DNA of 17,821 bases from Thiotrichaceae bacterium. GTDB taxonomy: Bacteria > Pseudomonadota > Gammaproteobacteria > SZUA-229. The stretch is taken from positions 60,509 to 78,329 of the forward strand of contig NVWZ01000013.1 in NCBI GenBank assembly GCA_002746365.1, given 5' to 3'. The notes under the pieces were generated by a model. It saw only the letters and a program-made list of their open reading frames with translations. It ran no database searches and had not been told where the DNA came from. This document shows positions 1 to 8,655 of this stretch, one piece after another. Both the position numbers and the translations under genes were made by a program. Position 1 is the first letter of the stretch. Every line of letters starts with the position of its first letter.

Positions 1-183
1 CATGGATAACACCAACCTATTGCTTATCGTTATATTACCCGGCATGGAACGATGTATATTGCCAAACTCAAAAACAACATCACCCGCACCGACATAAATA
101 TTTGCCACATCCCGATAGTTATAATCCAAATCAGGTGAGACATGTACCTGAAAATTTTGTTGATTATTATCTTGTTCACTCAT
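1..183 (-). CDS. DUF3467-like small protein, 3' part missing (runs off the window)
   Basis: An open frame starts at ATG 183-181 and stays open for 61 codons to the window edge, so only the N-terminal part is visible. The translation begins MSEQDNNQQNFQVHVSPDL and continues with YRDVANIYVGAGDVVFEFGN and then PGNITISNRLVLSM. The pattern of a short polar start, a 'V.VSPDL' strand, a 'GDVVFEFGN' strand and an 'I.NRLVLS' strand resembles, from memory, the small DUF3467 family, whose function is unknown. It follows the PAAR-like gene by 15 nt on the same strand, so it is probably the next gene of the operon. There is no strong ribosome-binding site, and translation may be coupled to the upstream gene. 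The family call is tentative; that the frame is a real gene is more certain because of its position and uninterrupted reading. Confidence 0.6.
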   Translation of the reverse strand, partial: MSEQDNNQQNFQVHVSPDLDYNYRDVANIYVGAGDVVFEFGNIHRSMPGNITISNRLVLSM

Positions 184-198
184 AAAGCATACTCATAA

Positions 199-615
199 TT
201 AAGTTATAACCATCACTTTGGTTTGTGACGGCATAATCGTCATTCCCGTACCGGGGCAGTTAGTTAAATTCTGCATCGTCATATCAATAAATGATCGAGT
301 GCATGGTAATCCACCATAAAAAACTTTTGTGCTGCCTTTCATGTGTCGCGAAGGCCCCATAATTATTCCTGACATAACACCGCCTGGCATACAACCTGCC
401 TGATCACCATTACTCATCGGAATCATCGTCATAATATTATGTGCTGGCATCATCATGATAAGCGCTTTAACCTGCGACGGTATCGCCATTGCTAATTGCG
501 CGATGTTCGGATAAGGCATAGGTGTTGGCACCGGCCCCGCTGGAGAAGGCACAGGTGTCAAACATACATCTGGCATGGAATTATTCATTCCCGCTAAAGA
601 ACAATTAGCAAACAT
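199..615 (-). CDS. PAAR-like spike-tip protein (DUF4150 type)
   Basis: A 138-residue protein starting at ATG 615-613, with a good ribosome-binding site (AAGAGG, about 9 nt upstream). Proteins of the PAAR/DUF4150 group cap the VgrG spike and can carry effectors. The supporting pattern is the Pro-rich N-terminus (PVPSPAGPVPTPMPYPN, about 22-37), then GDQAGCMPGGVMSGIIMG (about 70-87), a 'STKVFYGGLPCTR' strand (about 95-107) and a C-terminal 'NCPGTGMTIMPSQTKVMV' block. This is the layout of DUF4150 PAAR proteins rather than classical Zn-PAAR. It is a bare domain with no toxin extension. It is strikingly rich in methionine (about 20 of 138) and has five Cys (5, 18, 75, 105, 120) and two His (59, 91). 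It follows the DUF3540 gene by 30 nt, fitting a spike-tip module. Confidence 0.85.
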   Translation of the reverse strand: MFANCSLAGMNNSMPDVCLTPVPSPAGPVPTPMPYPNIAQLAMAIPSQVKALIMMMPAHNIMTMIPMSNGDQAGCMPGGVMSGIIMGPSRHMKGSTKVFYGGLPCTRSFIDMTMQNLTNCPGTGMTIMPSQTKVMVIT

Positions 616-645
616 ACTATAAACCTCTTATGTAATTTTATAACG

Positions 646-1302
646 CTAGCCCATATGAATATGTTCAGCATCAATCTTTATGTCTTTCTTACTCAGCATC
701 ACGGTATTATCGCTGCTCATAGAGTACAAACCATCAACCCGACGCGTCATATTCTGAGCTTTAACCTGATCCAGTTCATCAGTACTACGTATGTAATTTT
801 TAAACTTCTGCATGACCTGGTTTGATATTGTATTAATCATCTGACTGAAGACACGAATTGTTGTATAACTAGCTTGAACCACCGCACCTGAAAGAATTAG
901 GCCCTGATAATTCACCACCGCACTGTCGCTCTTGTGCAAAACTTTTTTCGATAGGCAATTAATACTTTCTGAAGCAGACAAAGTGACAGAATCAGAACTA
1001 TGGATATTAATTGCACCTGACGAAGACAGGGTGACATCATCAGTAAAATTCAACACCATCGACTGTGTGGATTTACGATCAACAATACCGGATACATAGT
1101 AATCACCTTCTTCATTCAAAACACACATAACAATATCACCAACTGCAGGTTTGATAAGACAGCTATATATTATTTGCGCACGATAACAAACATCGGCCAG
1201 ATTAATTTCACAATATTTTTCATCGATCAACGCTGTGATTGATGCCGTATAGACGACAGCATTACACACTGACTGAATAGGCACGATCTTAGAATTTTCC
1301 AT
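646..1302 (-). CDS. DUF3540 domain protein, spike-associated
   Basis: A 218-residue protein beginning at ATG 1302-1300, 2 nt after the stop of the pentapeptide-repeat gene; the GGGGTAA just upstream can serve as ribosome-binding site. I recognise it as a DUF3540 protein, a family commonly found next to VgrG, DUF2169 and DUF4150 genes in T6SS clusters. Residues about 15-75 look like a small OB-like barrel (ending GDYYVSGIVDR). Residues about 80-130 are short alternating strands (VTLSSSGAINIHSSDSVTLS) like a gp5-type needle. Residues about 145-185 are helical, and the end SSDNTVMLSKKDIKIDAEHI is typical of the family. Inference: it sits between VgrG and the PAAR-like tip, or replaces part of the needle. 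No catalytic motif is visible. Its exact role is not established to my knowledge. Confidence 0.82.
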   Translation of the reverse strand: MENSKIVPIQSVCNAVVYTASITALIDEKYCEINLADVCYRAQIIYSCLIKPAVGDIVMCVLNEEGDYYVSGIVDRKSTQSMVLNFTDDVTLSSSGAINIHSSDSVTLSASESINCLSKKVLHKSDSAVVNYQGLILSGAVVQASYTTIRVFSQMINTISNQVMQKFKNYIRSTDELDQVKAQNMTRRVDGLYSMSSDNTVMLSKKDIKIDAEHIHMG

Positions 1303-1304
1303 GG

Positions 1305-2366
1305 TTATTTACCCCACTGTTCTGCTTTTAGTTTATTGGCTTCTGTTTTTTGCGCATCTGCTCTATTCGCGCCTTCCCAGATTGTAGTTTCATCATAAAG
1401 TTCATGCATCTTCGTTCCAGATAATATTGCCCCGGAAAAATCTGAGTCTCGTACCGTTACATGTGACATGTCGGCATAAGTAAGATTTACCCCGGAAAAA
1501 AGTGAATTGCTTATTTTTGCCTCAGTCAACTGCGTCATAGTCAAATTAGTCGATCTGAAGTCAGATTTATTAATAAGTGTTTTCTGCATACCAGCCTTAG
1601 ATAGATCCGCACCCGACATACTCACCGAGTCGAGTTTGGCTTCATAAAAATTAGCTAACTCAGCTACCGCTTTATCAAATTTTGAATTACTTAAATCAGC
1701 TTTCATAAAACCGGCTTGCAATAAATTGGCCGCTGTAAAATCACAGTTAGTTAACTTGCAATCTGAGAACTGCGTTTGAGCCATGTCGAGATAACTAAAA
1801 TCTGAGCCCGAAAAATTAGCTTTAGAAAAGTAACAAAGATTAAGTATCGCTTTCGTAAATTTATTTTCTTGAAAGTCACATTCGTTAAATATAGATTTGA
1901 ACATCTTAGCTTCTGTAAAATCAACATTTGACATATTACAGCCATTAAAAACAGCCGTTTCTAAATTAGCCTTAATTAGTGTCGCGCCAGCCATATTACA
2001 TTTATTAAAAATAACCGCATTTAGTTTACTATTGTCAAACCGTGTCGACTCACAATCCACATCAATAAATTTAGCTGAATTAATTGTTGTATTGTCAAAA
2101 AGAGATGACATCAGGTAGGTATTTGAAAATACCGTTTCAGTTAAGTCCGCTTTTATAAACGTGCCGTTTTCAAAGCGGCATTTATTGAATACAGTTTCTT
2201 TCAAGTTAGCGTCGTTAAAGGTGCAATTTTTAAACGTAACGCCTGAAAAAATCGCACCTGAAAAATCAAGATTACGGCAATCAAGGTCAGAAAATTCCTC
2301 GTTTGTATAAAACTCACCAAACTCTTTAACTTGACGAGACAGCTCAGCACCAGTTTCAACACTCAT
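1305..2366 (-). CDS. Pentapeptide-repeat protein
   Basis: A 353-residue protein made almost wholly of pentapeptide repeats (A-[DN]-[LF]-x-x type), from about residue 25 to 325; examples are DLDCRNLDFSGAIFSGVTF, ADLTETVF, ANLETAVF and ADLSKAGM. Such repeats fold into a right-handed quadrilateral beta-helix. A short charged helical tail (ANRADAQKTEANKLKAEQWG) ends the protein. I choose ATG 2366-2364, which overlaps the stop of the upstream gene as ATGA; a TTG four codons upstream (2378) would give 357 residues but is a poorer start. No enzyme motif or signal peptide is visible. It lies between a DUF2169/pentapeptide fusion and DUF3540. Inference: a structural, loading or cargo component of the spike module. 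It is probably related by duplication to the repeat domain of its upstream neighbour. Confidence 0.85.
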   Translation of the reverse strand: MSVETGAELSRQVKEFGEFYTNEEFSDLDCRNLDFSGAIFSGVTFKNCTFNDANLKETVFNKCRFENGTFIKADLTETVFSNTYLMSSLFDNTTINSAKFIDVDCESTRFDNSKLNAVIFNKCNMAGATLIKANLETAVFNGCNMSNVDFTEAKMFKSIFNECDFQENKFTKAILNLCYFSKANFSGSDFSYLDMAQTQFSDCKLTNCDFTAANLLQAGFMKADLSNSKFDKAVAELANFYEAKLDSVSMSGADLSKAGMQKTLINKSDFRSTNLTMTQLTEAKISNSLFSGVNLTYADMSHVTVRDSDFSGAILSGTKMHELYDETTIWEGANRADAQKTEANKLKAEQWGK

Positions 2367-5221
2367 GATGGCTGCCAATCTCGCAGTATCGTATTATCTA
2401 AATTTGCACCCGAAAAATCAGTGCCTCCCATCGTTGAACGTAAAAAATCGACTGCATATAAATTGGCTTTATAAAAGGAAGCTCCCGAAAGATGCGCTTT
2501 ATTCATCGAGCCTTCTATAATGTTCGCATTGTCAAAATTACCATGGGTTAGCAATGCTTTTCTAAACATAGCTTGTTTTGCAGATATACCCTCAAAATTT
2601 CCGCCCACTACTTCAACACTACTTAAATTAGCATTTGTAAGAATTGCATTTTTAAAATTTGTCTTAGGCATACACATGCTTTGAAAATTTGCACTTTCAA
2701 GATTGCAAGATTCAAAACTGTTTCCTTCTAGTACAATATCTTCATCTTCAGTTGCTGTAAAACAGTTAGATTTCATTTCTGCATTATCAAAGACGCAATT
2801 TTTTATATTAGTGTTAGACCAGATACAACCCTGCAATTGTGCGGATGAAAAACTCGAAGACATAATCTCACATTGTAAAAATATAGATTGCGGCATTTCA
2901 GTATTCGAGAAACTCACGTCATTAAAATCAGCTTTTATAAACTTCATCAACGGCATTTTACTGTGAGAAAAATTAGCGCCAGATATTGTTATATCCAACA
3001 CCTGCACATCGTCAAACACACATGATTCGAAGCTGGAGTTACTGACATTACTATTTGATAACACGGCATTAATAAAACGTGAGCCATTAAACTTAGCACC
3101 AATAGCAGAAATAGCGCCCAGATTTGTAGACTCAAAACTAGAACAAGATAAGTCAGCCCCATCAAAGATAGCGCGTGACAATACAGCACCATTGAAGTTA
3201 CAGCCGACTAAACTAGCGCCCGAAAACACTACCTGCTCAAGATAACAACCAGAAAAATCAACCCCGTCCAGTTTCTTGTTACTTAAATCAATGCACGCCC
3301 AATCCTTGTTGCTGACACTTTTATTTTTTTTCAATCTATCCAATAAATTTTCTGTCACATCCTCTAATGTTAATTTATGCGGCGATAAACATCGAGGCAA
3401 AGTATGGGCAGATAGAATATATAATTCTTTGAATTCGTCCTCCGCTTCGATGAGTGAAGCGTCCAACTGACCATCTTTCTGAGAAATAACATCAGAAACC
3501 ATTTTCTCAGCGAGTTCCGTTTCTTCACTACTCGCACCCATTGCTTTCATGTTTTGCAGTTGTTGCATCTGCTCATTTAGCTGCGGGTTTATCTGATTAA
3601 AAGCCTCTTTTATCTCACCAAGGTTCATCCGTGGCATTGCAACTTCAGTAACTTCTTCAGGAGATTTTATACGCGCCAATAGGGCCGTGACACTTTCAGA
3701 CTGCTCATTAGTTAACTCGGTTGAATCTTTTCTTTCTTCCTCTAATCGTTGCTCGATAATTCGGTTCGCTTTTTCTATATTATCAAGCGCACCAGCCAGC
3801 TTCTTATCCCTAAATTTGTCGATTAAAGCCATTATCTTATCAATTTTATCAAATGAAAATTCTTTAAGACTGATTTTTTTCATATCACCCGAAGTAATAC
3901 CTGGCATTAATGCTTCTAACTGCCGATTAAATTCTTCTTGTTCAGCATCCGGTTTAAATTCGACAGGTTTTCTTAAAAGCTCTTTTATATTTTGTTGTTC
4001 CGCTATCTTTGATTCATCAAGGCCTTCAAGTTTCTGTTCAAATTGCTTCTCACATTCCTGTAGTTTCTCTTGAACGAGCTTATTAACTGTTTCAGTTTTC
4101 GCCTCCAGGTTATCTGAAAAAGGACTACTACTAGCACCCTGAAAGATTTTTTCTTGCAATAGCTCCATCGCACATTTTGCACCGGCGGGAATGAGGTCAC
4201 TGGTATTAAAGTTATTAAGCAAAGCATCATTACTGTTTCTGCGTTTATCTAGCGCTATTTTATAGTCCTCTGGTGTCCGAGAAGTATTTTCGTCCTCATA
4301 TGCACAGACTATATCTGTTATCGCACTTGCATCATCATCAGATACTGAGACACCTCCTCGCCAGATCAGCAACGCTAAATCGGTTTCAGGGAAAAACCAG
4401 ACCGTATCAAGATTCAGTGATAGCTCATTAAATTTGCTTGCACTATTAGTGGTCTCATCATAAAAACAGCGCACACGATAGCCCGGTAACGTACCACTTA
4501 TTTTCGCATTTTCAGGATGTAAATTATGCAAGGTAAAAGATTCATCACCTTTAAAGTACCCATCAAACCACTGGTCCTGTGCACTTGTCATAAAAAAATG
4601 CCAGTCAAAATCTTCAGGATAACCCGGGTAATACTTTTCTACATATCTTTCGTCATATGTACCTTGATACTGCATACGCTGAGGCCAGGTTGGATGTGTT
4701 GGCCCTAATCCAGCAGGTAGTATCTTGCTTGTATTCGATGTTAGTAATTGCGAAGGATCTTCTATATTGGGTAAAACACCATCATTAAAACCTTTGCCAT
4801 CCGGGTTATTCGGGTAATCATTTCCACCGAAGGCGAGTGAATAATCCAGTGGCATAGTAGAAAACGGTTGCGGCTGAGAAGGAATCCCCCCTTGCCATTC
4901 ACGGTCCCCAAATATATATAACTGTTTAGTTTTATCTGAAAATGAAACTTTTACTTCACCGGCCGTTAACTCAGCCCCGTTAGGCGCATAAAAATTACCG
5001 GAAACAAGGTATTCTGCTTGTGGTTTGGGCATGGCAATATCAGGCATCGGATTAGCGCCAATATGATCAAATGCTTCTTTATAGAAATCAAATTCAAGCA
5101 ATGCCTCACCGGAAGATAAACGCACACCCATTGTCGCCGACACTATTAAGTGAAACTGGTTATTTTGTTCAAGAACCTGTTGATTACAGGCTATATGCAG
5201 TGGCTTGGTTATTTTCGACAT
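2363..5221 (-). CDS. DUF2169 - helical linker - pentapeptide-repeat fusion protein (T6SS adaptor-like)
   Basis: A 952-residue protein with three parts. Residues 1 to about 340 form a DUF2169 domain: an N-terminal strand pattern, 'PLDYSLAFGGNDYPNNPDGKGF' near 125-147, 'GTYDERYVEKYYPGYPEDFDWHFF' near 187-210, and 'WFFPETDLALLIWRGGVSV' near 275-293. Residues about 345-640 are highly charged and helical, with coiled-coil-like runs near 370-415 and 454-500. Residues about 645-950 are pentapeptide repeats. DUF2169 proteins are encoded with VgrG and PAAR genes, and in Agrobacterium one has been linked to loading a PAAR-effector on VgrG; here an adaptor role is inferred from that. The gene begins 12 nt after vgrG with no clear ribosome-binding site and ends in an ATGA overlap with the next gene, so translation is probably coupled at both ends. 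The order domain, coiled coil, beta-helix suggests an elongated scaffold. Confidence 0.85.
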   Translation of the reverse strand: MSKITKPLHIACNQQVLEQNNQFHLIVSATMGVRLSSGEALLEFDFYKEAFDHIGANPMPDIAMPKPQAEYLVSGNFYAPNGAELTAGEVKVSFSDKTKQLYIFGDREWQGGIPSQPQPFSTMPLDYSLAFGGNDYPNNPDGKGFNDGVLPNIEDPSQLLTSNTSKILPAGLGPTHPTWPQRMQYQGTYDERYVEKYYPGYPEDFDWHFFMTSAQDQWFDGYFKGDESFTLHNLHPENAKISGTLPGYRVRCFYDETTNSASKFNELSLNLDTVWFFPETDLALLIWRGGVSVSDDDASAITDIVCAYEDENTSRTPEDYKIALDKRRNSNDALLNNFNTSDLIPAGAKCAMELLQEKIFQGASSSPFSDNLEAKTETVNKLVQEKLQECEKQFEQKLEGLDESKIAEQQNIKELLRKPVEFKPDAEQEEFNRQLEALMPGITSGDMKKISLKEFSFDKIDKIMALIDKFRDKKLAGALDNIEKANRIIEQRLEEERKDSTELTNEQSESVTALLARIKSPEEVTEVAMPRMNLGEIKEAFNQINPQLNEQMQQLQNMKAMGASSEETELAEKMVSDVISQKDGQLDASLIEAEDEFKELYILSAHTLPRCLSPHKLTLEDVTENLLDRLKKNKSVSNKDWACIDLSNKKLDGVDFSGCYLEQVVFSGASLVGCNFNGAVLSRAIFDGADLSCSSFESTNLGAISAIGAKFNGSRFINAVLSNSNVSNSSFESCVFDDVQVLDITISGANFSHSKMPLMKFIKADFNDVSFSNTEMPQSIFLQCEIMSSSFSSAQLQGCIWSNTNIKNCVFDNAEMKSNCFTATEDEDIVLEGNSFESCNLESANFQSMCMPKTNFKNAILTNANLSSVEVVGGNFEGISAKQAMFRKALLTHGNFDNANIIEGSMNKAHLSGASFYKANLYAVDFLRSTMGGTDFSGANLDNTILRDWQPS

Positions 5222-5233
5222 ATTTTAAGAAAA

Positions 5234-8200
5234 TCACGAATGGATTTTCTGCCCCAAAAAGATATCTAATTTATTACTGCTGATCCTGAAGGACAAGTCA
5301 CTAATTTTAGACTCAAGTTTTTCGATTTTCAATGTCGCTTGCTTCAACTCCATCTCTTTCTTGTCCGCTTCCAGAGCGGCTTTTTTAGACGCTTTTAAAC
5401 CGAAAGCCTTAAACTCCATTTCCCCTGTAACTTCATTGTAACTTGCCTCTCCGCCAAACTTTCTTTCAAGGTTTGCAGTCAATCCCGTAACCGCTTCCGC
5501 CTTGACTGCAAGTGATGCTGTTGCGCTAGCATTGATAGCCATGCCAGCACTAAGTTCAAGTTTTGCATTAACACTAGACATTGCAATTTCAATAGCCAGT
5601 TTTGGAATCGTTGGCATTGTTACTGAAAAACTAAAGTGCCCAGATTTTGAATACTCGTAACTAACACACTGCCCGGTAATGCTATCCCACTTTACTTCTT
5701 GATTATGACCATTAGCAGACTTCGACCAGTAAGTTTTTAAACCCTTACCTGTAAAATGCGTCTCTTCTCGCGCACCGCCATATTTAAATTCATACTGATC
5801 GCCTTTAACATGCTCTTCAGAATTACCATGCGTGATTTCAATCGAATTACCTTGTGTATAACTGTATGAATCACCAAAAGTTTTTTCAACCCAGGTGGTA
5901 TCTGTATTCATTGCACGATCAACGTAGTTATCTGGCGTTACAAACAAATCAGCCACATTACCTAATGAAGCATCGTGTTTTTGTTTCAGGCTATCCTTAT
6001 CCTGCACACCAGAAGAATTAAAACTGCTTCCTACTTTATCCGCCCATGTCCTGATTTTTTTATCAGCGCCTGGGCCTGATATCACATCGCCAATTATTTC
6101 CGTTGCATCCATAGGTTTGCAGCCAAAATTTACTGATGTAGATATGATTCCAACCATTGTCAAAGCGACACCAGAAATACCCGCAGACACTGCACCCGTG
6201 GGGCCACCCTGTGAACTGGCGACAATAGCAGTAATACCGGGAATAACAGCTGTTGTCAAAACTGCTCCCACTGATGTCCATGCCATGACAGCTTCAGGCA
6301 TTTTGTCTCCAATTAAACCGCCATGTTTTTTATTCAACTCGGCACATTGATCTAAATGGTTTTCTGTATAGCCATTACCGAGATTGTAATTCCAGCAACC
6401 ACCAAAATCATAAACATTACCTTCTTGAGTAGTAAAAGTATCCAGACTAGAAACCTCAACATCTGATTTCACTTTGGCTTGCGCTACTGTTTGTATAACT
6501 GCTTTTCCATCAGCATCTTTCTCTGAATACGACCATAATTTTGTCGGATTGTACTTAGTACCAAAATAACCGAGCATGTCACCAATCTGACTAATATCAT
6601 CAGCGTCATTTTTTGTCGGTGTAGTTTCCGGTAAGGGATTTTCGCCCATATATCGCCCATAACGACTTTTCGCTTCTTGCCATATTGCGCCAGCAGAATG
6701 AAGCCTTATACCATTGGCATCACTGCCAAGGATTTGCTCCGTAGTATCTCCAACGATGACTGTTCTGGTCGCATCATAAATATTGACCGAATTATTTGGA
6801 TCAACGTAAGAATACGTAAAGGTATAGATTCCATCAGTCGCAACCATGGTAGTGATATCTGCAACCACCTGACCGGCTGAATCTGTAATAATGGGCGTTA
6901 TATCGATAGCAGTACTTGCAGAAGCCGCCCGGTTACTACCGGATGTTGTAGGCGAAACAGATGGAACAACTTGAGCGCCATCATCTGACCACGCGGTATC
7001 ACCGGATGATATATTAACCACCGCATCACCGCTCATAACGATAGGGTCGTTATGTGTGCCCATCCGTATCCAGCTGTTAGCCGCCGGTGTTTCAAATACG
7101 ATACGCTGTGAGCCCGCTTTATCTTCCATTCTAATTCGGTTATTTGCACCCGTCTGAATCACTGACTCACTCTGGTTTTCTGCATTTACTGGTCCCTGTG
7201 TTTCAGGGTTAGAAACAGCGCCAGCAATAACAGGGCGATCCGGGTTACCTTCGATAAAAGTCAGTAATACTTCTGTACCTTTTGTTAAGGGAAATTGCAT
7301 TCCTCGGTTCTTACCTGCGTAAGATTGCATCATGCGTATTGGTGCCGAGCCTTTTCCAGCTATGTGACTATCATTGATATCAAACGGCAATTTAACCCGG
7401 TAGCGACCAAATTTATCTACCTGCGCGTATTCACTGTCTACCTCAGAGTCTATCTTGGCGTGTATGGTGCCGGAAATTTTTGGTTTTTTAGCAATCCGTT
7501 GTGGCCTATATTGTGTATCGGCTGGTATCGCTTTAAAGCTATTATGATAAATTGCCTGGTTTTGCGTTTTACCGGAATCAGAGGTTATACCACCACTCAT
7601 CAGATGAGATTGATTACCTTCATGTGTCACTTCGAGAATCAGATATTCCTGATTAAAATCTTCCCGGTAATGATTATTCATATTAAAAGTAAACCCGGGC
7701 ATGATGTACGGTACAGTTGACTCCCCAAAAAATTCTTGCTTTTTACACAGCAATTCTTCGGCACGTATATTGGCTAAACGTTCGCCCTCTTCTACTGTAG
7801 AAAAATATTCCCCATAGAGATAAGACAGCCCACGACCCGCTGGATCCACTTCAGCATGACTGGTGATATCTAATGACGGCCTTTCATAATTGTAATCTTT
7901 AAGAATTATTTCGGCCGGCAGTTGTTTTTGTCTACAGGTAAAACTGCCAATAGCTTCGCCCAGATGCTTACCCTCCAACCCTGATGCCGGATTATAAAAT
8001 AACTCTGAACCTTCTTTTAATGCTTCATGTGAAAAGCGCGTATCGGTGAGCGTCAACACTTCACCATCGGTATCTTGTGTAAAATAGTAATAGATGCCCT
8101 GACGTTCTAAACACCTTGAAACGAAATTGAAGTGTGATTCGTCATACTGGCATACGTAACTGTTTGCTTCATAACTACTTAAAGCGCCCAGATCAAAATC

Positions 8201-8614
8201 AGCCGTCTCAAGACCACCATCACGCAGAGCATCCTCAACAAAATCGGGAACGCTCTGGTCTAAAAAAACTTGATTGTGATGGGTGAGTGTTAGCCACCAA
8301 AGTTTGGGCACAAGACGAGCACGATAAAAAATAACATCATTCACTTCATGCAGCTGATCGAATTCAGCAAGAATGCCGTTATATAAAACATCATCATTTT
8401 CACCACGATGAATGGTAAAAACAGCTTGTGCCTGCAAAAGATCTTCCAGACCTAACTCTTTATTAGATGAGACCAACATAACTTCAAAATCATAAGGTTT
8501 AGATATCGCCTCATAACCTTTGAAACTAATTACGCCAAATGTCGTTTCATCACAGCCATCTGCAAATGATTCAAATGAGAAATGCTTACTGCTTGGGTCA
8601 TCAAAATAACTCAT
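5234..8614 (-). CDS. vgrG (tssI): VgrG spike protein with long C-terminal extension
   Basis: A 1126-residue VgrG; ordinary VgrG cores are roughly 600-700 residues. The start ATG 8614-8612 has a strong site (AGGAG, 6 nt upstream). Residues 20-360 are the gp27-like hub (QLHEVNDVIFYRARLVPKLWW near 87-107; YDESHFNFVSRCLERQGIYYYF near 157-178). Residues 378-470 are the gp5 OB fold (DKFGRYRVKLPFD; GTEVLLTFIEGNPDRPVIAG at 446-465). The needle starts near 485-540 (NRIRMEDKAGSQRIVFE) and is interrupted by a Ser/Thr/Pro linker (548-568) and an Ig-like stretch (about 570-624, DGIYTFTYSYVD...ATRTVIVGDTT). A segment with 'TQEGNVYDFGGCWNYNLGN' (729-747) is followed by two hydrophobic stretches (776-799 and 807-829). 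Needle-like strands resume at about 912-945 (GDSYSYTQGNSIEITHGN). The tail has an Ala/Ser-rich part (1010-1046) and a coiled coil (about 1078-1112). Trimeric, at the tip of the tube. No known toxin motif was recognised in the extension. Confidence 0.93.
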   Translation of the reverse strand: MSYFDDPSSKHFSFESFADGCDETTFGVISFKGYEAISKPYDFEVMLVSSNKELGLEDLLQAQAVFTIHRGENDDVLYNGILAEFDQLHEVNDVIFYRARLVPKLWWLTLTHHNQVFLDQSVPDFVEDALRDGGLETADFDLGALSSYEANSYVCQYDESHFNFVSRCLERQGIYYYFTQDTDGEVLTLTDTRFSHEALKEGSELFYNPASGLEGKHLGEAIGSFTCRQKQLPAEIILKDYNYERPSLDITSHAEVDPAGRGLSYLYGEYFSTVEEGERLANIRAEELLCKKQEFFGESTVPYIMPGFTFNMNNHYREDFNQEYLILEVTHEGNQSHLMSGGITSDSGKTQNQAIYHNSFKAIPADTQYRPQRIAKKPKISGTIHAKIDSEVDSEYAQVDKFGRYRVKLPFDINDSHIAGKGSAPIRMMQSYAGKNRGMQFPLTKGTEVLLTFIEGNPDRPVIAGAVSNPETQGPVNAENQSESVIQTGANNRIRMEDKAGSQRIVFETPAANSWIRMGTHNDPIVMSGDAVVNISSGDTAWSDDGAQVVPSVSPTTSGSNRAASASTAIDITPIITDSAGQVVADITTMVATDGIYTFTYSYVDPNNSVNIYDATRTVIVGDTTEQILGSDANGIRLHSAGAIWQEAKSRYGRYMGENPLPETTPTKNDADDISQIGDMLGYFGTKYNPTKLWSYSEKDADGKAVIQTVAQAKVKSDVEVSSLDTFTTQEGNVYDFGGCWNYNLGNGYTENHLDQCAELNKKHGGLIGDKMPEAVMAWTSVGAVLTTAVIPGITAIVASSQGGPTGAVSAGISGVALTMVGIISTSVNFGCKPMDATEIIGDVISGPGADKKIRTWADKVGSSFNSSGVQDKDSLKQKHDASLGNVADLFVTPDNYVDRAMNTDTTWVEKTFGDSYSYTQGNSIEITHGNSEEHVKGDQYEFKYGGAREETHFTGKGLKTYWSKSANGHNQEVKWDSITGQCVSYEYSKSGHFSFSVTMPTIPKLAIEIAMSSVNAKLELSAGMAINASATASLAVKAEAVTGLTANLERKFGGEASYNEVTGEMEFKAFGLKASKKAALEADKKEMELKQATLKIEKLESKISDLSFRISSNKLDIFLGQKIHS

Positions 8615-8655
8615 GACTACTCCTGTTTATATACAACATGCCAGATAGGTGCCTT

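Noticed and set aside
2364..2378. TTG at 2378 as the start of the pentapeptide-repeat gene.
   Set aside because: The ATG at 2366 forms a typical ATGA overlap with the preceding stop, and the four extra residues add nothing to the family pattern.
1305..3310. Repetitive DNA in the pentapeptide regions as a tandem repeat array or CRISPR.
   Set aside because: The periodicity is at the protein level (five residues), the DNA copies are diverged and there are no constant repeats with unique spacers.
3687..4073. Plus-strand open frame of 128 codons opposite the DUF2169 gene.
   Set aside because: It is antisense to the helical region, Ser/Leu-rich as expected from the complement of a Glu/Lys-rich gene, with no family resemblance.
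7295..7720. Plus-strand open frame of 141 codons opposite vgrG.
   Set aside because: It is antisense to the well-supported VgrG core, and its product has no recognisable pattern.
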